DNA from: Rostrohypoxylon terebratum
Lineage: Eukaryota > Ascomycota > Sordariomycetes > Xylariales > Hypoxylaceae
Reading direction: 5' to 3'
Assembly (NCBI GenBank): GCA_022497145.1
Contig: MU385856.1
Coordinates: forward strand, 496,001 to 560,000
Length of the DNA: 64,000 nucleotides
Position numbers and translations under genes: made by a program. Positions within the stretch are counted from its first letter, which is position 1; the number at the start of each line of letters is the position of its first letter. Below the pieces are notes generated by a model that did not search any database, was not told where the DNA came from, and worked only from the letters and a program-made list of their open reading frames with translations. Shown here one piece after another: positions 35,325 through 46,400 of the stretch.

Positions 35325-36910
35325 TTATTCAACATTTTTGGTTGTTGCTTCATATCTGCAGAGGTTGTTAGAACCATAGAATTAAACACTATGCCTGGAG
35401 TCTGTGATGAAGAAAGGACATACCTCTTGCCTCGGAAAGCCCAAACTCCCCAGTTGCCGCAGCTGATGTCCTGCGGATCCAGGTCGTTGAGATCCCATCG
35501 TAAACTCCTGAAAGTATTCTCGCCAGGTTCCATGAGCAAGTCGAACTCACCGCTGCAAGTTTTCCTCACCCATTCTATATCCCTGTCCATGTCATACTGC
35601 GTATAACCGGTCACGATGATTGGTGCTTTCGTCTCAAGAAGTAATGGTACCGTCTCCGCCCATTCATGAGAGCTAGCTGGATGTCCTAGACCTGGGTGGA
35701 ACATGACAAAGCAGTCGAAATAGGGGTCGTATGGGTAGAATTGGCCTGTTTTGTGGATGGTATGATAGTAATCCACAATGGTGCTAATTTTCATTGTCGG
35801 CCACACTCGATCTTCCACTATGGCACCAAATGGATTGGAGGAAGTTCGGGGCGGCAATGGGAACTCGTCATCTCGATTGGCCATACTCTCTGGCCCAATG
35901 AAGATAAGGTGAAACTTCCCTCGGGGGAAGATATGGGCTAGCTGTACCCAGACATTCCGAGGCAGAGATGACTCTGCGCGGGCACCAAGGATGAATATCC
36001 TCACTGGGGGTGCTTCGGGTCGTAGACCTTTGATATCCTCTCCGCCACCGCTCATGGGTGGATGTAAGGTATATCTTAGAGCACTTAAACTTTTTAAGCC
36101 TTCGTGAGTGAGCCTGCCTCCTTTCCTAATATTGTAGGGACTAAGCTCATGGATGATGCTACCTATTGTTATCGGATACGTTAGTAGCCTGGTAACTTGT
36201 CTCATATTCCGATCATCATTGATGGCCTCAAATTGTCTCGTGTAGAGGAATGTATCCCAATTAGTCATATTGACAGCAGCTTCTTCCATTTGCGGCCCCG
36301 CATACTCGAATTCGGGGAAGAATCTCCCTGAGCGAAGATCATGATCATCTTCATTTATCTGTCGCAACGTATCGCATATTTGCAAATGGGCTTCGTAATC
36401 CTCGGCCCAGTGTTGGTCACTGCAATAAACCGGAATCCCGCAGTCCGGACATTCAAAGTCGACATGCGCCGGAGCGCCGGAGCCTGTGGGGCTGTGGTCA
36501 GGGTGAGGGCAGCGTCCATGTTGTCTTATAAATGCGGCGCGACGCCGTATTTCCGGAATGGGGGAATTGGTGAAGGAGTGGAATAGGTCGTCGGGGCGAA
36601 GGATGGGTGGCCTCGATCGATTTTCGTATATTGCAGCTGGATCTTGTCCAACCGGGTTCTCTTCATCTACCTTGGACTGCTGACCAAATAAGGACAGAGA
36701 TCTTGAGACATTTCCCTTAGTTTGGGTAGGTGGGGTAGGACGCTTCGAATGTATAAATCGATTAGAAGAGCTACTATCATTTCTCAGCGAGCGCGGGGAG
36801 GTGCTTTTGGAAAATGCTTTCGTCATAAGCGGGCGAGATGTATGCGCTGTCGAAGACCTCAAACATGTCCGGCAAGCGCTTGAAGCTGCCAGACGCACTG
36901 AGGGCTCCAT
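35325..36910 (-). CDS. mss51: Mss51-like mitochondrial COX1 translation factor
   Basis: Exons 36910-35424 and 35355-35325 encode 505 residues; the 31-nt last exon adds the ending YEATTKNVE after AFRGKR, as expected for the family. The first 60 residues are rich in Ser, Thr and Arg with few acids, consistent with a mitochondrial presequence. A MYND-type zinc finger uses C134, C154, C157, C163 and C179 (with nearby His). Cys-Pro pairs at 134 and 154 resemble the haem-regulatory Cys-Pro motifs described in yeast Mss51. The large C-terminal domain includes LHPPMSGGGEDIKGL and FHPGLGHPASSHEWAETVPL. Mss51 activates COX1 mRNA translation in the mitochondrial matrix and couples it to cytochrome oxidase assembly. 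The gene is divergent from RSE1 with a 548-bp spacer. Reading through the 68-nt intron would give a longer C-terminus instead. Confidence 0.9.
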
Positions 36911-37458
36911 CGTTCGGGTTCGTAGAAGGAAATCCTTTCAGATGGTGATTGTGAATTTCAAGGTTGCGACTGGACTAAGGTGACTCTCACAGCTCTTACA
37001 GAAATTCTCGGAATTGGAATTGGATTTGGAAATCGTCAGATCTAATCAGCTAAAGCCGAATAGGCATAGCGCTATACATGTATCTACTACGTACTACTAC
37101 TATGTAGCGATGTGCAATGTGCATTGTGCAACAGCTTAAAGTTATGTACATGTAGATACATAAGTCCCGCCTTCTCGGAGCTGATAATCATAACGGATAA
37201 AGATTAATCCTCCAGAAAGACCCACATAAGCTTCCAACATCCAATGACGGTGTAAGTTTTTAACGAACCAAATTCTTGATCGGCGTCTTCTCCAATCAGC
37301 GCGAAGCTCCATCAATCTTAACAAAAACTTCTGGAGCTCTAGCTTTGCTTAATGTTCATACACAATAACATCACGTTCGTTATCTACACGAAAATAAGAA
37401 AGATTGAGATAGAGGAATCGGAAGCGTCGCGCAGGCTTCCTGCGTAATTGCTGCGAAG
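36911..37458. promoter_or_regulatory. Divergent MSS51/RSE1 promoter region
   Basis: A 548-bp spacer between two start codons on opposite strands, expected to contain both promoters. It includes CTACTACGTACTACTACTATG near 37083-37104 and ATGTACATGTAGATACAT near 37144-37161, both palindrome-like. No specific factor site is assigned. Confidence 0.5.
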
Positions 37459-40400
37459 ATGGCGACCACTTCTAATATGTTTCTCTACTCTCTCACCATC
37501 CAACCTCCTACCACAATAACCCAAGCCCTCCTGGGCCAATTTTCCGGCACGAGAGAACAACAAATCATCACAGCCTCGGGCTCCCGACTCACTTTACTAC
37601 GTCCAGAACCGTCTCAAGGGAAGGTTGTTACCCTGCTATCTCACGATGTCTTTGGAATTATAAGATCCATAGCCTCATTCCGCCTCGCAGGGAGCAATAA
37701 GGGTAAGTCCTGCACACACGTCCTACTTGTGAAGCTTCACTTAGTGATTCTGAAGCTTGGTCCCTAGAATCGTCCGGGCTGCCGCCTTGATATACGGTGC
37801 GATGCCCAGGAGCTTAGAAACTAGTATGTACCTCAAACTGAGCTAATCATTACGATCCCAGACTATATCATCCTCGCCACCGACTCGGGACGCATTGCCA
37901 TAGTCGAATACATACCCCAGCAGAATCGATTTAAGAGACAAAAGCTAGAAACATTCGGCAAATCAGGTGTGCGCCGAGTTGTTCCGGGACAGTATCTTGC
38001 TTGCGATCCTAAAGGCCGTGCCTGTCTGATTGCGTCGATCGAAAAGAACAAATTGGTCTACGTTCTAAACCGTAATGCTCAGGCCGAGCTTACTATCTCT
38101 TCGCCCCTGGAGGCGCATAAGCCGGGTACGGTCGTCCTTTCAATGGTATCTTTGGATGTTGGCTATGCGAACCCAGTCTTCGCAGCTTTAGAGGTTGACT
38201 ACTCGGAAGTAGACCAAGATTCAACCGGTCAAGCTGTTGCGGAGGTCGAGACTCAGCTTGTCTACTACGAACTGGATCTTGGTCTGAACCATGTCGTCAG
38301 AAAGTGGCACGAACCGGTCGACTCTACGGCATCAGTACTTTTTCAAGTTCCTGGTGGAAACGACGGCCCCAGTGGTGTTCTAGTATGTGGGGAAGAGAAT
38401 ATCACATACAGACACTCCAACCAGGAGGCGTTTCGGGTGCCAATCCCAAGACGAAAGGGTGCGACAGAAGATCCCCAGAGAAAACGTTCGATTGTATCTG
38501 GTGTTATGCACAAACTAAAGGGAAGTGCTGGTGCCTTCTTCTTTCTTCTCCAGACAGAAGACGGTGATTTATTCAAGGTTACCATCGACATGGCTCAAGA
38601 TGACGATGAGAAGCCCACTGGAGAAGTGCGTAGGCTGAAAATCAAGTATTTTGATACCGTCCCAGTTTCTACAAGCCTTTGCATCTTGAAGAGCGGTTTT
38701 TTGTTTGTTGCTAGCGAGTTCGGAAACCATCACTTCTATCAATTCGAGAAATTAGGCGACGACGACAACGAGTTGGAATTTAGTAGCGATGATTTCCCAA
38801 CAGACCCGCAAGCATCATACAATCCAGTCTATTTCTATCCGAGACCAGCCGAAAATTTGAGCCTAGTTGAAAGCATCGACTCAATGAACCCCTTAGTCGA
38901 TTGCAAGGTGGCGAACCTCACAAACGAAGACGCGCCCCAGATCTACTCTCTCTGCGGAAACGGCGCACGAAGTACGTTTAGGACCTTGAAGCACGGCTTA
39001 GAAGTCAATGAAATAGTAGCTTCGGAACTTCCTGGAGTTCCATCTGCCGTCTGGACAACGAAGCTGAATCGTACTGATCAGTTCGACGCTTATATTGTAC
39101 TTTCTTTTAGTAACGGCACTTTGGTACTCAGCATCGGCGAAACTGTGGAAGAGGTAACTGATACCGGTTTCCTCTCCACAGTCCCAACACTTGCCGTTCA
39201 GCAACTTGGCGAGGACGGCCTTCTCCAAGTTCACCCTAAAGGTATCCGACACATTATCAATGGGCGCGTGAATGAATGGGAAGCACCGACTCACCGTTCC
39301 ATCGTTGCGGCTTCCACCAATGAGCGTCAAGTTGCAGTCGCTCTAAGTTCAGGTGAAATTGTGTACTTTGAAATGGCTGATGATGGGTCATTAGCCGAGT
39401 ATGATGAGAAAAAGGAGATGTTCGGAACTGTCACCTGTCTAAGTTTGGGTGAAGTTCCTGAAGGTCGCTTACGAAGTTCGTTCCTTGCTGTCGGATGTGA
39501 CGACTGCACTGTCCGAATCTTAAGCCTGGACCTCGAATCCACGCTTGAGAGCAAATCCGTGCAGGCTCTAACCGCAGCTCCGTCTGCATTATCTATCATG
39601 GCCATGGAGGACTCATCATTCGGCGGCTCAACCTTGTATCTCCACATTGGTTTGCATTCGGGCGTCTACCTGCGGACCGTCCTAGACGAGGTAACCGGAG
39701 AACTTACCGACACTCGCCAAAAATTCCTTGGTCCTAAAGCTGTGCGACTTTTCCAGACCTCCGTCCAAGGTAGCACTTGCGTACTAGCCCTCAGTTCCCG
39801 AACTTGGCTTGGCTATGCGGACCCGATCACTAAGGGCTTCATGATGACGCCTCTCGACTACAGCGATCTAGAATGGGGTTGGAACTTTAGCAGTGAGCAA
39901 TGCGAAGAAGGCATGGTGGGAATCCAAGGTCAAAATCTCAAGTAAGTGATTTTTCTGAATCTGTCCGGTCTGAAGAATGATGAAAAATGGATCCGATGCT
40001 ATAGCTATGAGGTCTTTACGCATATACCAATTGTTCCTACTGAACTTCTAATGTTTCCCACGGAAATTTGAATTATTTGGGGAAAATTAGGTGGCTAACA
40101 ATAATAGGATTTTCTCCATCGACCGATTGGGAGACACTCTACTACAACAGTCAATTCCACTTACATATACCCCTAGACACCTCGCCAAACACCCTGAACA
40201 GCCTTATTTCTACACAATTGAAGCCGACAACAACACATTACCACCCGAGCTCCGTGCTAAATTGCTAGCTGACCCAGGCGTCGTCAATGGCGACGCAACT
40301 GTGTTACCACCCGAGGAGTTTGGGTATCCTAGAGGACGTGGTCGATGGGCATCTTGTATTAGTGTCGTAGATCCGCTGGTAGAGAAGCGAGTTCTGCAGA

Positions 40401-41473
40401 CATTAGAATTGACTGATAATGAGGCTGCTGTCAGTATGGCTACAGTGTCATTTGCAAGTCAGGATCACGAGACTTTCCTTGTAATTGGTACGGGGAAGGA
40501 CATGATTCTTAGTCCCCGTCAGTTTAGCGCAGGATTTATCCACGTCTACAGGTTCCGTGATAACGGCAAAGAGATTGAATTCATTCACAAAACCAAAGTG
40601 GAAGAACCCCCAATGGCACTAGTTCAATTCCAAGGTCGTCTTCTTGCAGGAATCGGTAAAACTCTTCGGGTATACGATCTCGGACTTCGCCAACTTCTTC
40701 GAAAATCACAAGCTGAAATTGCTCCTCAACTTATCGTGTCACTACAAACCCAAGGCAGCCGCATTATTGTTGGCGATGTGCAGCAAGGAGTGACATATGT
40801 GGTCTACAAATACGAAAGCAACAAATTGATTCCGTTCGCTGATGATACTGTTCCCCGCTGGACAATCTGTACGGCCATGGTGGATTACGAATCAGTCGCT
40901 GGCGGAGACAAATTCGGGAATATCTGGATTGTACGGTGTCCACAGAAGGCAAGCGAGGAAGCCGACGAAGACGGAACTGGTGCGCATCTACAGCATGCCA
41001 GAGAATATCTGCATGGTTCCAACCACCGTGTCAGTCTCATGTCGCATTTCTTCACGCAGGATGTCCCCACCAGTATAAGCAAAACAAACCTTGTATCGGG
41101 TGGGCAAGATGTACTTCTCTGGAGTGGAATACAAGGTACTATTGGGGTCTTTATTCCTTTCTTGAGTCGAGAAGATGCAGATTTCTTCCAGAGCCTCGAA
41201 TCCCACATGCGAACCGAGGATCCTCCCCTCGCTGGAAGAGATCATTTAATATACAGAGGTTACTATGCTCCTGTAAAAGGTGTCATTGATGGAGACCTCT
41301 GTGAGAGATTCACATTGCTTCCTAGCGACAAAAAGCAAATGATTGCGGGGGAGTTAGATCGCTCGGTCCGTGAAATTGAGAGAAAGATCTCTGTAAGTGA
41401 AAGCTCGAATCCCTTGAATTGGAAGTTCTAGACTAACATGACCCAGGACGTACGAACTAGATCGGCATTTTGA
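37459..41473 (+). CDS. rse1: Rse1/SF3B3, U2 snRNP SF3b subunit
   Basis: Exons 37459-37702, 37862-39941, 40108-41392 and 41447-41473 encode 1211 residues, normal for Rse1/SF3b130. The start MATTSNMFLYSLTIQ and the beginning SGTREQQIITASGSRL are characteristic, as is the ending DVRTRSAF, which is encoded by a separate 27-nt last exon. The protein is built of three seven-bladed beta-propellers; the CPSF_A domain forms the C-terminal part (for example FLVIGTGKDM, FIHVYRF and GYYAPVKGVIDGDLCERF). It is a core subunit of SF3b, which recognises the branch point in the nucleus, and is related to DDB1. The 27-nt exon is easy to miss; skipping its intron replaces the conserved end by a divergent tail. 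Confidence 0.97.
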
Positions 41474-41726
41474 TGAAAGGCTTGGAAATGGCGTACGGAG
41501 TAAAGAGATGTGCTGTCACTATAGCTGGAAAGAAATTCCCTCAGATCTTGATACCAAAATAGCATATTAAATGGTCAGTTTTGATGTCCGTTGCAACCAA
41601 GCCACCAAGTCTCTTAAGAGTTAAGAGTACCTGGGTGCCTCTTATATACGAGATATGCACATATGTTGCCTTTACGTACAATTCGAAAAGACTATAATTC
41701 AAACCAGTTGAAAAATCTTCTATTAC

Positions 41727-42631
41727 CTAGGTCCTATATCCTCTCCAGAATGCACCCCTGTTATTTGCATGTTTAGCAACTCCTTTGCCCCTTCTCGTCG
41801 CTTCAACGGGGTGCGCTCGCTCCCACGCCTCATCCGCGAAGAAAGCTTCCGTTGCCATTTCGAGGTCATACCCAGCCTGCTCTAGGTAGAGGACCGCTAC
41901 GTCGTATTCGTGGACTTTGCACGCCACCATCCAACGCCTTATCTTGGATTTTCGAGCCTCCTCCTCCTCACCCTCGATCGGTCGCGGCGATAAGCTTACG
42001 CCTCCTTTATAATACTCCCCGGGTATGATCACGGTCCGTCGGCCGAGGATAAGGTAGTCACTTGTTATGTTGTTCGCTCGTCTGAGGGCAGACGCGGGGA
42101 CGCCGTAGCGGAGGGATAGTGAGGGGATGGAATCGTGCGCGTGGTCTAGGAAGTGCAAGGTATCCTCTGCTGGCTCGGAGTCGAACGGGACGGACTTTTC
42201 ATCTGACGGGTTTGGGGTCGTCTGGTTTATGGGAGGCGTGTAGGGTGGCGGGGCTGTCGAGATGGTCTTGGAGGAACTGGTTGCGATGGAGGATTCGTAT
42301 GACGGGGGTTCTTTGAGACCTTGGGGGAGACTCGTGTCTGTTATCGAGATTTGGCAATAGGGGCAGTAGGTATTAAAGCGAGGGTTAGTCTGGTCGTGAC
42401 GGTCAGCAGACCTTGAAGCTTGTACGTTGACTTATAGAGATCTAAGACTTAAGTATTTAAGGTTTAACGCACAGTACGACAGTGTCCACATATTACTCTC
42501 TGACAACACTCTAACTGGCGTTCCTGAGGTAGAGGCTTCTCTGAGTGGCAGTATTGAGGAACTTCGGTAAGGAGAGTTGCACAGGTGCAGCAAGACTCGA
42601 CAGACGTCGACTTGAATTTGGACACAGTCAT
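41727..42631 (-). CDS. Intracellular LysM protein with Cys-rich N-terminus
   Basis: Exons 42631-42473 and 42389-41727 (intron 83 nt, GTGCGT..ACGACCAG) encode 273 residues. No signal peptide is visible, so unlike LysM effectors this protein should be cytosolic or nuclear. Residues 14-67 hold paired cysteines (SCCTC, ECCQRVICGHCRT, YCPYC) that look like a zinc-binding RING-like or zinc-ribbon unit; the intron falls inside it. A Pro/Ser-rich linker follows. One LysM domain covers about 131-178 (HDSIPSLSLRYGVPASALRR, then LGRRTVIIPGEY). After a basic stretch, about 205-242 form a UBA-like helical unit (VAVLYLEQAGYDLEMATEAF). The combination suggests a ubiquitin- or protein-binding adaptor rather than chitin binding; this is inference. 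Its 3' end faces RSE1 with 253 bp between them. Confidence 0.8.
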
Positions 42632-43452
42632 GTTAGGTAGGGAATCGGGAGAGGATTAATAATACGATGAATGTATATTATATACAATATTATACAATGC
42701 AGTTTAGATATATCTAAGATTTTTTCAAGGTTAAATCTGACATCTGTCAAGTTTAAAGGGTTTGTAGTTGATACCTAACTAACCTTATAATTGTTACTGT
42801 TAATAGTTGTCCGCTGTCTCGGACTTAATAGAGGAAGGTGGCGTGCTTCGAAGGCGCTTCCAAGTTCCCGAGTCCATCCCATGACGTCTTTGGTTATCGA
42901 TAAGATAAGGGAGGTTCGAACGGACAAGGTTTGAAGCTAGAGCTCAGTTAGGTTTAGCTTAGTACTGTCTGTTCCTGTAAGTTACCATTGATGGCCCGGC
43001 CTAATTTACAGCGCCGTTGCATGGCCTTTAACGTTTCTGATGTCAGCGATTTGTAGGTACCTACTTAGTAAGTTATCCAGATCCAAACCTTAACCTACTA
43101 CTAGACATCCTCGTCCCCTATCTGTTAATTGACCCTGGGCAATTCTACCAACTTGGAACTCTACCAATTCTACACCTCTTTTTCTTCTGACGAGGCTCGG
43201 CATGGAACGCCTGAAAGCCTCCAACTAGAAGGCATTCGAAGCTCACATGGGCTTTACATGCACGACGCAGTTAGCTGACAATTGAACGACAAGCATCGGT
43301 CAAACAACGAAAGGCGCGTCAAATTAACCACATCGAGTCTCAATCACCTAGATTCTTCACGAATTTATGATCATTGTCTACACCTTTCTAAACCCGTTCA
43401 TTGATATTCTAATGCAATAATAAAATCAAATCGTTAATTTCCTACCTACCTC
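42632..43452. promoter_or_regulatory. Divergent LysM-protein/SIP3 promoter region
   Basis: An 821-bp spacer between divergent start codons. It contains GTAGGTACCTACTTAG at about 43052-43067 and a pyrimidine-rich leader CCTACCTACCTC directly before the SIP3 ATG. No gene is recognised. Confidence 0.5.
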
Positions 43453-46400
43453 ATGTCGACAGAAAAACCAGCCACCGCTGCTCCCGCGGCGGCGGCAGCC
43501 GTGCCAACCACGACAACTACGACAACCACCCCTCCGACTAAACATAAGAACCCTTCCGTACCGGTCGTTCTCCAAGAAGCAGGGCTTGACTCGCCCTCAT
43601 TCCGAGCTTCTGCCCTATACTTCTCCGAACAAGTAGATGCTATCGAGCGGTGGCTAGAGAGCTACGTGAGAACGACCGCGAAGCTATCTCATGACCTGGT
43701 AGGCCTGGAGGAAACTATTCACACCTACCTAGCCAGGATCATCCCACCTCCTCATATCAGTAATGTTGACAATGACTATGCTGCACTAGCATTGAAGAGG
43801 TTCAGCGAGGGTTCGAGGGAATGGTGGGTCCAGATTCTGAATGCTGCGAAGCAGATGGATTCGATGTCGGTCGAGCCGATCCGAAACTTTCTACAGAGCG
43901 ATTTAAAGAACTTCAAAGAAGCCAGAAGAGTGTTGGAACAAACGCAGAAGGTGTTCGATACTACTCTAGCCCGGTACGTGGGCCAGTCCAAGACGAAAGA
44001 GCCCTCGTCACTACGTGAAGACGCCTTCGCCGTATATGAGACTCGCAAGGCCTACTTGAAGGCCTCCATGGACTTCTGCTTTTACGCGCCACAGTTCCGA
44101 ATCAATCTCGACAAGTTGATCGTCCAAGTGTCCTACGACCTATGGCGTGAGATGAAAAAGTCACGAGACGCTGCGGGAAGTTTTGGGAAACATGGTCATG
44201 AGATGGATCGTGTGAGAGGATGGGCAAAAGAAATGGAACTCTCTGAGCCCACTTTCAAAAGACAATTACAATTAGCTCGCAGCGACATTGGAGAGAGCGC
44301 ATTGGCGGCAGTCAAGCCATCACGAGAGATCGAAGACTATAGTGCATCAACCGTCCCTTTCCTGGGTTCCAGAGGTCCCCTAAACGTCACCACCGGGCAA
44401 TCTGCAGCGATAATGGAAAAACAGGGCTGGCTGTATCTTCGGACGATAACCGGCAAACCTTCTAGGACCAATTGGATTCGACGATGGTATTATTGCAGAG
44501 ATGGTATCTTCGGTTGGCTTGTCAATAGCCCTCAGGGTGTCTTGCAAGGCGATGAGATTGGAGTACTTCTCTGCAATGTGAAGCCTGCCGTCGGAGAAGA
44601 ACGTCGGTTCTGTTTCGAAGTCAAGACCAAGAACCAGACATTGCTGCTTCAGGCCGAGACACAAGCTCAGCTAATGGAGTGGCTTGAGGTTTTCGAAGTC
44701 GCAAAGAAGAAGGCATTCGAAGCTAGCGTTAGCAGAGACAATTCATCTTTACCAGGTGGCGTTGATCCGGCTTTTTCTATCACGCCTCCTTCGCTCCCAG
44801 AGTTTTCGGCCAAAGCGTTGGATGCGCAAATCGAAGATGGAGCCAATGCCGACCGTACCGGAGCTTTGTCGGTTCCCGCGCCTGAAGTCGGACTAATCCC
44901 GAGACCGAGCTTTGACCTCACGACAGCACCCCCTAAGAGATCAGTCACGTCTTTAGCTCGCGAAGATGGCGAAAGTAGTCGAGAGCATGCGGCAAGGATT
45001 ATGCAAAAACTCGATCTCCACAGAAGGGCTTTTACCTCAGGTTTGGACACCGGACCTATGCCACCGCCCGGAACAAGTGGAGGAATTGCTGGTCTCATAT
45101 CCGCTAGTCACGGCTTGTTGCCAACATATACTGGCTCAGGTTCCAAGTCTTCACAGCCAATGCCGGGTCCGGAGGTACAACCCGGTAGTCTTGCACCGGC
45201 AACGTTGGCAAAACCGCCGGCAACGACCAATCTTAGTAAGACAGCTGTTGTTTACAGTGGTGATAGGAGTTTAAGCTCAAGTTCCTCGCAAAATTTGCCA
45301 ACTGCGATCCTAGCTAATTACTGGGGAAGCAATGCTTGGGGTCGAGAATACTCCAAGGCAAATCGAAGTAACGTGGAGCTTGAAGATCCATTTGGGCCCA
45401 ACTCTCCCACCGTCAGGATGGTTCCAGTTGGCGATGGCGAAGAAGCCAAAAGTCCATCTTCACACAAGAAAGCTATCAGTATGGATGCTAGGGTAAACCA
45501 CGCCAAGGCTGATCAACCTGCTATAGAAAAACCGCCCCCAGAAACATTCCCACCAGACTACCCCATCGAACTCAAAACGAATTCTGCCCAATTCCGTCTC
45601 CTTTTCCCAAGCGTGCCAATGGATGAGAAGTTAGTTCTCGTCTTCCGCGCTTCCTGGATTAGTAATTCGGAAGATGACCGCACTGTACCCACGATGGCTG
45701 GTAATGGGCGTATCTACGTCACTCCAGACAATATGTACTTTTACGGCCATCAAATGGATCTCGTTGTGACATACACAATCAGTCTCGATACTATCTCGGA
45801 GGTAACAGCTGCCCCCGGCAGAGACTGCGATTTTATTTTCCTTCATTTGAATCAGGGTACGGATATTATCGGATACACCCGGGTCACAATCAAGACTTTC
45901 CTCGAGGACCTTGATCTTTTGCATGCACGTCTCAACCTGCTGGTTGATGATTTGCAAGCCGAGGAGCCTATGGATGTTCCCGAACTCATTAGGGCGCTGA
46001 TCAACTTGGAGAAAGAAGAACTAGACAGAAAAAGTCCAAGCATGGACAGTTGGGAGGAAATCTCGGAACATACACCTCTGGACGATGGTACCGCGGCGGG
46101 TAGAGCTATCAGCCCTAGGAATCATGATAAAGCCTACAACTCGCGCCAGAAGAGCTCACGGAAGCCACTTCCTAAATTCCAACTTCCGACCCACCCGGTG
46201 ATTTACGAGCCTGAAGACATGCAAAGGAAGGGCGCCGAGCGGAACTTCGAAATTAGTGCCAAAGCATGCTTCCACGTCCTATTTGGAGATAAGAGTTTCA
46301 TATTTCCAAAGCTCTACTTTGAAAGCAGAGCTCAGCATATCACCCAAAGCCCATGGAAACTAAACGAGGCAGGGAAAATGGAGAGGCAGTTCCGCTTTAG

